DNA from: Streptomyces taklimakanensis
Lineage (GTDB): Bacteria; Actinomycetota; Actinomycetes; Streptomycetales; Streptomycetaceae
Direction: 5' to 3'
NCBI RefSeq assembly: GCF_009709575.1
Contig: NZ_WIXO01000001.1
Coordinates: forward strand, 620,001 to 684,000
Length of the DNA: 64,000 nucleotides
In this document: positions 34,370-42,908 of the stretch, one piece after another
Layout of the letters: each line of letters starts with the position of its first letter
How positions within the stretch are numbered: position 1 is the first letter of the stretch
Position numbers and translations under genes: made by a program
The notes under the pieces: generated by a model
The model's input: the letters and a program-made list of their open reading frames with translations, nothing else
The model's database searches: none
What the model was told of the DNA's origin: nothing

Positions 34370-34702
34370 TCACCCCTCCAGCGCGAGCCCGCGGCCGGCG
34401 AGGGCCGCCGTGGCGAACGAGCCCTCGACGGTGGCCTCGACGTCGAAGGCGGACACGGAGGTCGGGGGGTAGCCGATGAGTTCGGCGGCCCGCGGCGCCA
34501 ACGGCACCGCGGCGGCCTCGGCGGACTCCCACAGCAGCACCGCGCCCCAACGCTGCCGTGCCGCGTTTGAGATCCAGAACTTCAGCCGCAGGCCGGGCAC
34601 CCGGGCGAAACGGTCCACGGCCTCCTCCCGCAGGAACGACCGCAGGGACTCCACCGTCTGCGCGGAGGCGGCCAGGTCCCACCACACGATCACCGCGTGC
34701 AC
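34370..34702 (-). CDS. Small YdhR-like (dimeric alpha-beta barrel) protein
   Basis: A 110-residue protein resembling YdhR-type proteins, members of the dimeric ferredoxin-like alpha-beta barrel superfamily that includes cofactor-free monooxygenases. Conserved-looking stretches are VPGLRLKFWISNAARQRWGA, then VLLWESAEAA and ELIGYPPTSVSAFDVEATVE. The GTG start lies inside the end of the PhzE gene (13-bp overlap), so it is tightly co-translated. It may oxidise or shape the aromatic intermediate, but nothing in the sequence fixes a reaction. Confidence 0.6.
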   Translation of the reverse strand: MHAVIVWWDLAASAQTVESLRSFLREEAVDRFARVPGLRLKFWISNAARQRWGAVLLWESAEAAAVPLAPRAAELIGYPPTSVSAFDVEATVEGSFATAALAGRGLALEG

Positions 34703-36600
34703 GAGCGCAGCACCTCCGTCAGCAGGGACGCGGTGATGGCCACGCCGTTCTGGGAGAGCACCGACTCGGCGTGGAACTGCACGGAGGCGAACCCGCTGCC
34801 GCGCAGGGTGTGGACCTCGCCGTTCTCGGGGTCGCGGCAGATCTCCACGACGCCGCGGACGGGGTGCTCGGTCTTGTCGGAGTCGGAGCGCGCGGCGAAG
34901 GTGTTGTAGAAACCGACGCGCTCCCGCTGCCCGAAGAGGTCGATCTCGCGCTGCACGCCCTGGTTGGGCACCTTCCGCCGGACCAGCGGCAGGCCGAGGA
35001 GGGTGGCGAGCACCTGGTGGCTCAGGCAGACCGCCATGAACGGCCGTCGGCTCTCCAGCAGCCGGCCGACGGTGCCGCGCAGGTGCGCGATCTTCGGGTC
35101 GTTCACGGCGCGGGGATCGCCCGGTCCGGGCCCCATCACGACCAGGTCGTGGGCGTCGGTGTCGTACGGCTCGTCGAACCGCCGCACCGTCACCGTGAGG
35201 CCGAGCGAGGCGAGCTGGTGGCCGATCATGGAAGTGAAGGTGTCCTCCGCGTCGACCACCAGCACGCTGCGGCCGGTCAGTTCGGCGGCCCGCGCGGTGG
35301 TGTCCTCGCTCCCTTCCGCCAGCCAGAAGTCGGCGATGGTCTCGTTGCGCCGCGCGAGCGCGTCGAGGACCCGCGGTTCGGTGGCGAGGCGGGCGGAGCC
35401 GGGGCCTTCCAGCGCCGCGAGCAGCCCGGCTGCCTTCGCCCGGGTCTCGGCGACCTCGGAGACCGGGTCGGAGTGGCGCACCAGCGTCGCCCCGACGCCG
35501 ATCCGCAGCCGGCCGGAACGGTCGATGTCCGCGGTGCGGATGAGGATGGCGGAGTCCATGGTGCGCGTACCGGAGGCGTCCCGGCCGACGAGGGCGACGA
35601 TCCCGCTGTAGTAGCCGCGACCGGCGGGCTCGTACCTGCTGATGACCTCGGCGGCGCTCTCCAGCGGGGAGCCGGTGACGGTCGGCGCGAACAGCGTCTC
35701 GCGCAGGATGTCGCGCACATCGCGGGTGGTGCGGCCCTCGATGAAGTACTCGGTGTGCGCCAGCCGCGCCATCTCCTTGAGGTGGGGGCCGGTCACCCGG
35801 CCGCCGGTCTCGCAGATCCGGGCCATCATCTTCAGTTCCTCGTCGACGACCATGTACAGCTCCTCGGTCTCCTTGGGATCGCCGAGGAAGTCGAGTACGC
35901 CGCCGAGGGTGGGGCCGTCGGCCGGGTAACGGTAGGTGCCGCTGATGGGGTTCATCACGGCGGTGCCGTCGCGCAGGCTGACGTGCCGCTCGGGCGTCGC
36001 GCCGACGAACGTGCGCTCGCCGGTGTGGATCAGGAACGTCCAGTAGGCGCCGGTCTCGCGTTCCAGCAGCCGCCGGAAGAACGACAGCGCGGCGGCGGGG
36101 GTGTAGCCGGTGATGTCCGCGGTGAACGACCGTTTGATGACGAAGTTGGCGCCCCGGCCGGTGCCGATCTCGTCGGCCACCACCCGGCGCACCACCGACG
36201 CGTAGGTGTCGTCGTCGGTGTCGAAGTGGCCGTCCGTCAGGGTCACGGGCACGTCGGGCAGCCGGCGCAGGATCTCGCCGAGCGGCAGCGTGTCCTGCTC
36301 GTTCACCTTCAGGGCGAGCAGGGGGTCACCGCTGTCGACGGCGGTGAACCCGCGTTCGGCGAGCTGCCGGTAGGGCACCAGGACGAGTACCTCGTGCCCG
36401 CCGCTCGGGCCGCCGGTCCCGTCCCCGGTCGGTGCGTCCGTCAGCGGCACGTCCGCCAGCGAGGCGCACTCGGCGATGTCGCCGAGCACGAGGTCGACGA
36501 CTCCGGGACCGGTGGTGTGCGGCCGGTACACGAGGGCGAAGGCGGACGGGTGGCCGTCGAGGACCCGCGCCAGCGGGTCGGCGGGGGGCGGGGCGGTCAC
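34690..36600 (-). CDS. phzE: 2-Amino-2-deoxyisochorismate synthase, PhzE-like
   Basis: A 636-residue fusion of a chorismate-binding (TrpE-like) domain and a glutamine amidotransferase domain, as in PhzE. The chorismate domain includes [22 protein letters not shown] and [14 protein letters not shown]. The amidotransferase domain (from about 440) has the nucleophile in [11 protein letters not shown] and the His/Glu pair in [12 protein letters not shown]. PhzE-type enzymes aminate chorismate to aminodeoxyisochorismate without eliminating pyruvate, unlike anthranilate synthase. The GTG start overlaps the isochorismatase stop (GTGA). Pairing with PhzD makes the ADIC assignment stronger than anthranilate synthesis. 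Confidence 0.93.
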   Translation of the reverse strand: MTAPPPADPLARVLDGHPSAFALVYRPHTTGPGVVDLVLGDIAECASLADVPLTDAPTGDGTGGPSGGHEVLVLVPYRQLAERGFTAVDSGDPLLALKVNEQDTLPLGEILRRLPDVPVTLTDGHFDTDDDTYASVVRRVVADEIGTGRGANFVIKRSFTADITGYTPAAALSFFRRLLERETGAYWTFLIHTGERTFVGATPERHVSLRDGTAVMNPISGTYRYPADGPTLGGVLDFLGDPKETEELYMVVDEELKMMARICETGGRVTGPHLKEMARLAHTEYFIEGRTTRDVRDILRETLFAPTVTGSPLESAAEVISRYEPAGRGYYSGIVALVGRDASGTRTMDSAILIRTADIDRSGRLRIGVGATLVRHSDPVSEVAETRAKAAGLLAALEGPGSARLATEPRVLDALARRNETIADFWLAEGSEDTTARAAELTGRSVLVVDAEDTFTSMIGHQLASLGLTVTVRRFDEPYDTDAHDLVVMGPGPGDPRAVNDPKIAHLRGTVGRLLESRRPFMAVCLSHQVLATLLGLPLVRRKVPNQGVQREIDLFGQRERVGFYNTFAARSDSDKTEHPVRGVVEICRDPENGEVHTLRGSGFASVQFHAESVLSQNGVAITASLLTEVLRSCTR

Positions 36601-37256
36601 CGGGCGTCCTCCAGCTCGGTCAGCAGCTGCTTGGTGGTGGCCACGCGGGCACAGCGCTCGGCCGCGTACGTCAGGGCCAGCCGGTGGTAGGCGGCGGAGA
36701 AGTCGGCCACCGCGTCCGCGGCCAGGAACGGTTGGATGTCGTGGGTGAAGGCGTCCACCGCGCTCATCAGCACGCCGACGTGGGCGTAGACGCCGCAGAG
36801 GACGAGCTGGTCGCGGCCCGCCGCGCGCATCCGGTCCAGCAGGTCGGTGCGCGCGAAGGCGCTGTAGCGCCACTTGGTGAGCAGCCAGTCCCCGGGGGCG
36901 GGCGCCAACTCGTCGATCACCTCGCGGTCCTCGGGGGAGGTGCGCATGCCCGGTCCCCAGAAGTCGCGCAGCAGACCGCGTTGTTCGACGCTCATATCGC
37001 CGGGTTGGGCGGTGTACGCCACCGGGATGCCGGCGGCGACGCACCGCTCGCGCAGCAGGGCCGCGTTGCGCACCAGCGGGCCGCCGGGAGTGTCGCCGTC
37101 CGCGAACGGCCGCAGGAAGTAGCGCTGCATGTCGTGGACGAGCAGAACGGCCCGGCGCGGATCGGGGGTCCAGGGGGCCGCGCCGGACGGCAGGTCGCCC
37201 TCGGCGGGCATGGGGTAGGACTCGATGGGCGGTATGCCCGGGGTCGGCTTGGTCAC
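36597..37256 (-). CDS. phzD: Isochorismatase, PhzD-like (forms 2,3-dihydro-3-hydroxyanthranilate)
   Basis: A 219-residue isochorismatase-family hydrolase that removes pyruvate from aminodeoxyisochorismate. The catalytic Asp in [15 protein letters not shown] and Lys in [15 protein letters not shown] are present, as is the PhzD-like stretch [33 protein letters not shown]. There is no aryl-carrier domain, so it is not an EntB-type fusion. GTG at 37256 is preferred because GGAG lies seven bases upstream. Its stop overlaps the phzE start, and the dehydrogenase gene ends 11 bp before it. Confidence 0.93.
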   Translation of the reverse strand: MTKPTPGIPPIESYPMPAEGDLPSGAAPWTPDPRRAVLLVHDMQRYFLRPFADGDTPGGPLVRNAALLRERCVAAGIPVAYTAQPGDMSVEQRGLLRDFWGPGMRTSPEDREVIDELAPAPGDWLLTKWRYSAFARTDLLDRMRAAGRDQLVLCGVYAHVGVLMSAVDAFTHDIQPFLAADAVADFSAAYHRLALTYAAERCARVATTKQLLTELEDAR

Positions 37257-37266
37257 CGTACTCTCC

Positions 37267-38040
37267 TCACTGGACACCGAGCGTCGCCCCGCCGTCCACG
37301 GTCAGGCTGTGCAGAGTGATGTGGCCGGCCTCGTCCGACAGCAGGAAGGCGACCGCCTCGGCGACGTCCTGGGGGCGGGCGACCTTGCCGAGGGGGATGC
37401 CGACCTTGAAGGCCGAGGGCGTTCCGGCCACCGAGGTGTGGACGGCGGTGTCGCCCTGGTGCATGCCGCGCAGCATCGGCGTGTCCGTGGAGCCGGGAGC
37501 GACCACGTTGCAGCGGATGCCGTAGGGGGCCACCTCCAGGCCCAGGCACTTGGTGAACGCGGTCGCCGCGGCCTTGGAGGCGGCGTACGCGGCCATCTCG
37601 GTACGTGCGGTGCCGGCCGCGTTGGAGGCGATCGTGACGACGGCCCCGCCGCCCCGGGCCACCATGCGGTCCACCACCGCGCGGGAGACGTGGAAGACGC
37701 CGGTGGCGTTGACCGCGAGGGTGTCGGCCCAGTCCCGGTCGGTGAGCTTGCGCGCCTCGCCGAGCCGCAGCACGCCCGCGGCGTTGACCAGGTAGTCCAC
37801 CGGTCCCACGGTGTCCTCGACGGAGCCGACGGCCCGTTCGACGTCCGCGCTCGACGTGACGTCGGCGGGTACGGCGGTGACACGCAGCCCCCGGGCCGTC
37901 AGCCGGCCCACGGACTCCGCCAGGCGGGCGGGATCCCGGTCCACGGCGGCGACCCGGGCGCCGCGCCCCGCGAGGGTGCGCGCGACGGCTTCGCCGATAC
38001 CGCCGGCCGCCCCGGTGACCAGGGCGATCCTGTCTTCCAT
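37267..38040 (-). CDS. DhbA/EntA-like dehydrogenase, probably 2,3-dihydro-3-hydroxyanthranilate dehydrogenase
   Basis: A 257-residue short-chain dehydrogenase. It has the NAD-binding TGAAGGIG, the structural NAAG (VNAAGVLRL) and the catalytic Ser and YxxxK ([16 protein letters not shown]). It is closest in pattern to 2,3-dihydro-2,3-dihydroxybenzoate dehydrogenases ([14 protein letters not shown]). After PhzE and PhzD, such an enzyme aromatises the amino-diene acid to 3-hydroxyanthranilate, as proposed in calcimycin and benzoxazole pathways. It thereby diverts the route from phenazines. The ATG follows GGAGGAAAC. Confidence 0.88.
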   Translation of the reverse strand: MEDRIALVTGAAGGIGEAVARTLAGRGARVAAVDRDPARLAESVGRLTARGLRVTAVPADVTSSADVERAVGSVEDTVGPVDYLVNAAGVLRLGEARKLTDRDWADTLAVNATGVFHVSRAVVDRMVARGGGAVVTIASNAAGTARTEMAAYAASKAAATAFTKCLGLEVAPYGIRCNVVAPGSTDTPMLRGMHQGDTAVHTSVAGTPSAFKVGIPLGKVARPQDVAEAVAFLLSDEAGHITLHSLTVDGGATLGVQ

Positions 38041-38102
38041 GTTTCCTCCGTAGTGGGGAACTTGGCAGTGCGTTCGGAGCCGGGCCGGGACGTCGGTCCC
38101 GG

Positions 38103-39272
38103 TCAGCCGCACCAGGCCGAGACCACCTCGACGGCCTGCGCGGGGTTGAGCCGCGGGTCGCAGAAGCTCAGGTACTTCTCGCCGACGCGCTCGAGGTACG
38201 AGGCGTTGTGCACGCACTCGGTGACCGTCTCCGGCGTCGTCTCCAGGTGCAGGCCACCGGCCGTGCCGCCGTTCTCGCGCACCGCTTGCTGGAAGCCGTC
38301 GATCTCCTGCACGACGGTCTCCAGGAACCGGGTCTTCAGCCCGTTCGGGCCGCTGACGGTGTTGCCGTGCATGGGGTCGCAGAGCCAGATGACGGGGTGT
38401 CCCGCCGAGGCGACGGCCCGGACCAGCTCCGGCAGCCGCTCGGCCGCGGCCGCCGCGCCCATCCGGGCGATCAGGGTGAGCCGGCCGGGGCGCCGTCCGG
38501 GGTCCAGCCTCTCGCACAGGGCGAGCAGTTCGTCCGCCGAGATACCGGGACCGACCTTGCAGGCGACCGGGTTGCTGACGGCGGCGAGCAGCGCGACGTG
38601 CGCGCCGTCGACCTGTCGGGTGCGCTCCCCGATCCACGGCCAGTGGGTGGAGGCCAGCATCAGGGAGCCGTCCGGCTCGCGGCGCAGCAGGGGGATCTCG
38701 TAGTCCAGCAGCAGTGCCTCGTGGCTGGTCCACACGGGCAGTTCGAGGCGGCGTCGCCGGGGCGTGCGCCAGCCGAGGTGGTGCATCGCGTCGCTGGCGG
38801 CACGGTAACCGGACAGCAGGTGCGCGGGGTTGGGGCGGCGGCCCTCCGGGTCCGGCTCGGGGCGGTTGACCATGTGGCCCCGGTAGACGGGCAGTTCCAC
38901 GTCGCCGACGATCTCGGTGGGCCGGGAGCGCGGCTTGCCGAACTGGCCGGCCAGCCGGCCCACCCGCAGCACCGGCTTCAGCGAGGCCAGCTTCATGGTG
39001 CCCGCCAGCACGTCCAGCAGGGCGGTCTTGCGGGCGATGTCCGGCGGGGTGCACTCGGCCGGATCCTCGGCGCAGTCGCCGGCCTGCAGGACCTGGACGT
39101 GCCCGGCGGCCACCTCCATCAGGAGCTCGCCGAGCCGGTGCACCGCCTCGGCGTCGACCAGCGGCGGCATGTGCGCCAGCTCGTCGCGGACCCGGGACAC
39201 GTGCCGTTCGTCTGACCAATCGGGCTGTTGGAGCGCGGGCAGGGTACGCAGGTGCGATGACATGTCGGTCAC
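38103..39272 (-). CDS. phzC: Class II DAHP synthase, PhzC-like
   Basis: A roughly 389-residue 3-deoxy-D-arabino-heptulosonate-7-phosphate synthase of the plant/actinobacterial class II. Typical stretches include QAGDCAEDPAEC, VGRLAGQFGKPRS, LPVYRGHMVN, VGPGISADELL, VIWLCDPMHGNT and GGLHLETTPETVTEC. It lacks the long N-terminal regulatory extension of mycobacterial AroG, so it may be insensitive to aromatic amino acids. It commits erythrose 4-phosphate and PEP to the pathway. A GTG at 39272 has GGGG correctly spaced; an ATG at 39263 is the alternative start. The 167-bp gap upstream contains a hexanucleotide repeat. Confidence 0.92.
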   Translation of the reverse strand: MTDMSSHLRTLPALQQPDWSDERHVSRVRDELAHMPPLVDAEAVHRLGELLMEVAAGHVQVLQAGDCAEDPAECTPPDIARKTALLDVLAGTMKLASLKPVLRVGRLAGQFGKPRSRPTEIVGDVELPVYRGHMVNRPEPDPEGRRPNPAHLLSGYRAASDAMHHLGWRTPRRRRLELPVWTSHEALLLDYEIPLLRREPDGSLMLASTHWPWIGERTRQVDGAHVALLAAVSNPVACKVGPGISADELLALCERLDPGRRPGRLTLIARMGAAAAAERLPELVRAVASAGHPVIWLCDPMHGNTVSGPNGLKTRFLETVVQEIDGFQQAVRENGGTAGGLHLETTPETVTECVHNASYLERVGEKYLSFCDPRLNPAQAVEVVSAWCG

Positions 39273-39334
39273 GGGAACCCCACGGTTGGTAGGCCGGTAC
39301 ACCGTCACGGGACGGCATCGGGCATGCGAGTGCG

Positions 39335-39376
39335 GTGCGGGTGCGGGTGCGGGTGCGGGTGCGGGTGCGGGCGCGG
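39335..39376. repeat. Hexanucleotide tandem repeat (GTGCGG)6 plus a variant unit
   Basis: Six perfect GTGCGG units followed by GCGCGG occupy 39335-39376, between the asparagine synthetase stop and the DAHP synthase start. The repeat is non-coding in the operon orientation. Copy number could vary by slippage. Confidence 0.9.
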
Positions 39377-39439
39377 CACCGGTCGGCGGACGACCGACTC
39401 CCGTACCGGTCGTCGTGCCCGCGCGGGTGCCGGCGCCGG

Positions 39440-41290
39440 TCAGAACTCGACGCGGACGTCGTACTCGAAGACCCAGGCGTTGAACTCGATCAGGCGCTCG
39501 AGGACGGCACGGGCGCTCCAGGGACCACCGACGCCGAAGGAGCCCACCGGCCGGTCGAGCAGTCGGCGCACGTCTTCCTCGGAGACGATGCGCAGCACCG
39601 GGGCCCCCTCGGTGAGGATCTCCTCGACCTTCTGCCGCAGGGCGATCTCGTACGTGCCGTCCTGGGTGGAGGGGTACGGGTTCTTCTTCCGGTCCAGGAC
39701 CGAGTCGGGGAGCACGCCGCGCATCGCCTCGCGCAGCAGGCTCTTCTCCCGCCCGTCGAAGTTCTTCATCGCCCAGGGGGTGTTGTAGACGTACTCGACC
39801 AGCCGGTGGTCGGTGAACGGCACCCGGACCTCCAGGCTGACCGCCATGCTGATGCGGTCCTTCCGGTCCAGCAGGAAGTTCTCCCACCGGGTGACGTTGA
39901 GGTAGGTCAGCTCGCGCATCCGGGCCTCGTGGCCGCTCTCGCCGGGCAGCCGCGGAACCTCCTCCAGCGCCTCCGCGTAGCGTTGCTTGACGTAGTTGGT
40001 GAGTTCGAGGCGGTCCCACAGCCCGACGTCGCGCAGCGCGCCGATGCCGCCGGCCTTCTCGAACGGGTGGTGCCAGGGGAAGCTGTCGAGTTCCACGGCC
40101 TCCTTGTCGTGGAACCAGGTGTAGCCGCCGAACAGTTCGTCGGCCGCCTCGCCCGAGAGCGCCACCGTCATGCGCTCCTTGAGCGCGCGACACAGCAGGT
40201 ACAGGGAGTACTCCATGTCGCCGGTGGACACCGGCAGGTCCTGCGCCCGCAGCACCGCGTCCCGGACCTCGGGGTCGAGGATGTCGTCGTTGTCCAGTTC
40301 GACGATGATGTGCTCGGCGCCGACCCGCTCGGCCACCTCGATGGCGAACGGGGTGTCCGGGTCCTCCCACTGGACGTTGGACTCGAAGCGCTGCTCGTGT
40401 CCCACGAAGTCCACGGAGAAGGCGCGGATCGGCTCGGTGACGCCGCGCCGGGCACGGGAGGCCGCGGCGAGCGCGGTGACGGCGCTGGAGTCCAGCCCGC
40501 CGGAGAGCAGGGTGCCGACGGTGACGTCCGCGACGAGCTGCCGCTCGACGATGTCCTCCAGCAGGGAGCGCACCCGGGCCACCGTGGTCTCCAGGTCGTC
40601 GGTGTGCTCGCGGGCCTCCAGCTTCCAGTACGTCAGGACGTCCTCACCGCGGCGCGAGAACCGCACCACGGTGGCCGGCAGCACCTCGCGCATGCCCTTG
40701 AACACCGCGTGACCGGGCGTCTTGACGATGCTGAAGATCTCCCGCAGCCCCTCCGCGTCGACGACCGCCTCGGCCTCGTCGTGGGCGAGGACGGCCTTGG
40801 GCTCGGAGCCGAAGATCACACCGTCCGCGGTCGGGTAGTAGTAGAGGGGCTTGACCCCCATCCGGTCGCGGACCAGGAGGAGTTCCTCGGTGCGCGGGTC
40901 CCAGATGGCGAACGCGTAGATGCCGTTGAGGCGCTCGGCGAACGAGGTTCCCCACTCCAGGTAGGCCCGCAGCACCACCTCGGTGTCGCTGGAGGTGCGG
41001 AACTCGTGCCCCGACGCGGTCAGTTCCTCCCGCAGCTCCCGGAAGTTGTACACCTCACCGGTGTACGTGATGACCGGAAGGCTGTCGTCGTCCGAGGCGG
41101 CCATCGGCTGCCGGCCGCCCTCCGGGTCGATGACCGCGAGCCGGCGGTGACCGAGCACCGCGTGTTCCGACGTCCACAGGCCGCCCGCGTCGGGGCCTCG
41201 ACAGACCATGGTCTCGGTCATCGCCGAGGCGACCTCGGCCGCCCCGGTCAGATCGCGTCCGTAGCTCACCCATCCGGCCAGTCCGCACAT
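39440..41290 (-). CDS. asnB: Asparagine synthetase (glutamine-hydrolysing)-like amidotransferase
   Basis: A 616-residue AsnB-family enzyme. The N-terminal glutaminase begins MCGLAGW with the nucleophilic Cys2 and has CRGPDAGG. The C-terminal synthetase domain has the pyrophosphate loop VGTLLSGGLDSSAVTALAA and ALSGEAADELFGGYTWFH. In biosynthetic clusters such enzymes amidate carboxylates, as OxyD does in oxytetracycline. Conversion of 3-hydroxyanthranilate, or a later acid, to a carboxamide is therefore plausible. It could also simply make asparagine. The ATG lies 6 bp after the LuxR-type gene stop, behind AAAGGAA. Confidence 0.9.
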   Translation of the reverse strand: MCGLAGWVSYGRDLTGAAEVASAMTETMVCRGPDAGGLWTSEHAVLGHRRLAVIDPEGGRQPMAASDDDSLPVITYTGEVYNFRELREELTASGHEFRTSSDTEVVLRAYLEWGTSFAERLNGIYAFAIWDPRTEELLLVRDRMGVKPLYYYPTADGVIFGSEPKAVLAHDEAEAVVDAEGLREIFSIVKTPGHAVFKGMREVLPATVVRFSRRGEDVLTYWKLEAREHTDDLETTVARVRSLLEDIVERQLVADVTVGTLLSGGLDSSAVTALAAASRARRGVTEPIRAFSVDFVGHEQRFESNVQWEDPDTPFAIEVAERVGAEHIIVELDNDDILDPEVRDAVLRAQDLPVSTGDMEYSLYLLCRALKERMTVALSGEAADELFGGYTWFHDKEAVELDSFPWHHPFEKAGGIGALRDVGLWDRLELTNYVKQRYAEALEEVPRLPGESGHEARMRELTYLNVTRWENFLLDRKDRISMAVSLEVRVPFTDHRLVEYVYNTPWAMKNFDGREKSLLREAMRGVLPDSVLDRKKNPYPSTQDGTYEIALRQKVEEILTEGAPVLRIVSEEDVRRLLDRPVGSFGVGGPWSARAVLERLIEFNAWVFEYDVRVEF

Positions 41291-41296
41291 GGGAAT

Positions 41297-41578
41297 TCAG
41301 TTCCTTTCGTCGAACGTAGGCGGTCGGAAACCCTCTGCGTCATGGAGCAGCACATGCCGCGTCAACTGGACTCGGCTGGATACGTCGAGTTTCAGGAACG
41401 CGTTTCTCACATGCGTGTTGACCGTGTGCGGGGACACCATCAGTTCTTCTGCCACGGCACGGTTGCTCAGCCCTATCGCCACCAGGCGAGCCACCTGCAA
41501 TTCGGCCGGTGTCAGTGAATTCCAACCCGACCGGGGCCTGCTCGGGCGGGCTCTCCTCGTCACCTTGAGCGTCTGCAT
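41297..41578 (-). CDS. HTH-only LuxR/GerE-type regulator
   Basis: A 93-residue protein consisting almost entirely of a LuxR-type DNA-binding domain: LTPAELQVARLVAIGLSNRA, then VAEELMVSPHTVNTHVRNAF and LKLDVSSRVQLTRHVLLHD. No receiver or ligand domain precedes it. It is the first gene of the operon that continues with asnB and the chorismate genes and is a probable pathway activator. The upstream 480-bp gap carries a seven-copy 19-bp-spaced repeat that may be its own or another regulator's target. Confidence 0.88.
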   Translation of the reverse strand: MQTLKVTRRARPSRPRSGWNSLTPAELQVARLVAIGLSNRAVAEELMVSPHTVNTHVRNAFLKLDVSSRVQLTRHVLLHDAEGFRPPTFDERN

Positions 41579-41722
41579 CGACTCGCTTTCCGTGTCACTT
41601 TCCTACGAGGTCGGCATGGTTCCCGGGCCCTGCGGGCGCGTGTATCCGCGTTTTTTCCGGGCGGTTACGGGAACAAGACTGCCCTGCCGCCCGAGCCGGC
41701 GGCAAAGCGGAATGCACTACAT

Positions 41723-41855
41723 CGTCAGAAGCGACGGATAAAGTCAGGGGCCGAGCAAAGCGTCAGGTGCGGGGAATTCCGTCAGTTCCGTCTCACGGCG
41801 TCAGGTCGACCACATCCCGTCAGGTCCGGCAGACTCCGTCAGGTCCGGCGATCGG
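41723..41855. repeat. Seven direct repeats at exact 19-bp spacing (core CGTCAG)
   Basis: CGTCAG (one copy AGTCAG) begins at 41723, 41742, 41761, 41780, 41799, 41818 and 41837, every 19 bp without exception. Five copies extend to CGTCAGG, and the last two share CGTCAGGTCCGGC. The remainder of each unit is poorly conserved. The array sits in the 479-bp non-coding gap (41579-42057), 145-277 bp upstream of the LuxR-type gene. It looks like an array of protein-binding sites rather than a satellite or CRISPR. Confidence 0.9.
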
Positions 41856-42057
41856 AACGAGCGCGGCGCCGGGGGAGCCCCGCCCCGTACGCGAGAAGAG
41901 GCGCCGGCGGGCGCGCCGGCCGGCGCGCCCGCCCCCTTTCCGATGGAGGAGGTCCGGTGGGCGGGTAGAGCGAGGAGGGAGCCGCGGCGTTCGCGACTCC
42001 CTCCTCGCGGCGCGTCACCGCGCCGTACGCCGTCCGGCCGTCGGGCCGGCGCGGTCG

Positions 42058-42819
42058 TCAGGCGGTGGCACCGCCGTCGATCACGTGGTCGTGTCCGACG
42101 ACGTAGCTGGACTCCTCCGACGCCAGCCACAGGACGGCGTTGGCGACCTCCTGCGGATCGGCGACCCGACCCAACGGCACGGTCGGGGCCAGACGGGCGT
42201 CACGCTGCTCGCGGGTCTCGCCCGGGAGGTAGGACATGGGGGTGTCGATCGGGCCGGGGCTGATGGAGTTGATGCGCACCCCCTGCTGGATGTACTCGAG
42301 CGCGGCGGTACGGGTCAGGAAGCTGACGCCGGCCTTGGAGGTCGAGTAGGCGCTCATGCCGGCCAGGCGCCAGTGCGCGCCGAGGTTGGAGGCGGTGTTG
42401 ACGATGACACCGCCGCCGTTGGCCGCCATGTGCGCGGTCTCGTGCTTCAGGGCGAGGAAGACACCCGTGAGGTTGACGGCGAGCACCTTGTTCCACACCT
42501 CCTCGTCGTGCTCGCCGACCGGCGTGCCGCCGCCGAGGATGCCCGCGTTGTTGAAGGCGACGTGCAGACCGCCGTGGCGGGAGACCGCGGTGTCCACCAT
42601 CGCCTTGACGCTCTCGGAGCTGGTGACGTCGACGACGACGCCGGAGGCCTTGCCGCCCTCGGTCTCGATCAGCTTGACCGTCTCGTCGACGCCGCTCTCG
42701 TTGACGTCGGCCACGACCACGGTCGCGCCCTCCCCGGCGAAGGACAGCGCCGCGGTCCGACCCAGCACGCCGCCGGCGCCGGTGACGAGGACGACCTTGT
42801 CGGTGAAACGTGCGTTCAT
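42058..42819 (-). CDS. Short-chain dehydrogenase/reductase
   Basis: A 253-residue classical SDR. Features are the TGAGGVLG cofactor motif, DVNESG (acidic, NAD-favouring) after beta-2, FNNAGILGGG, a catalytic Ser region NTASNLGAHW, YSTSKAGVSFLTRT and PGPIDTPMSYL. The C-terminal VVGHDHVIDGGATA is typical. Substrate is unknown; being co-oriented with the MFS exporter (90-bp gap) it may finish or reduce the product. ATG follows AAGAGGAG. Confidence 0.88.
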   Translation of the reverse strand: MNARFTDKVVLVTGAGGVLGRTAALSFAGEGATVVVADVNESGVDETVKLIETEGGKASGVVVDVTSSESVKAMVDTAVSRHGGLHVAFNNAGILGGGTPVGEHDEEVWNKVLAVNLTGVFLALKHETAHMAANGGGVIVNTASNLGAHWRLAGMSAYSTSKAGVSFLTRTAALEYIQQGVRINSISPGPIDTPMSYLPGETREQRDARLAPTVPLGRVADPQEVANAVLWLASEESSYVVGHDHVIDGGATA

Positions 42820-42861
42820 GATGAACTCCTCTTCTTGGTGGTGATGTTGCGTTGTGCGTTG

Positions 42862-42897
42862 GCTTGTGCGCCGACTTGTGCGCCGGCTTGCGCGGTG
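42862..42897. repeat. Imperfect 12-bp tandem repeat between SDR and MFS genes
   Basis: Three degenerate units of about 12 bp (GCTTGTGCGCC, GACTTGTGCGCC, GGCTTGCGCGGT) lie in the 90-bp gap between the MFS stop and SDR start. They have no obvious hairpin. Confidence 0.5.
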
Positions 42898-42908
42898 GCC
42901 CAGGCCGG

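Noticed and set aside
36597..37277. Earlier GTG start for the isochorismatase at 37277
   Set aside because: It lacks a ribosome-binding site, whereas GTG at 37256 has GGAG at the right distance.
30065..39272. Phenazine biosynthesis cluster
   Set aside because: PhzC-, PhzD- and PhzE-like proteins are present, but no PhzA/B, PhzF or PhzG homologue occurs in the window, and a DhbA-type dehydrogenase diverts the intermediate to 3-hydroxyanthranilate.
41723..41855. CRISPR array
   Set aside because: The period is 19 bp with only a 6-7 bp conserved core. There are no 25-37 bp repeats, no distinct spacers and no cas genes.
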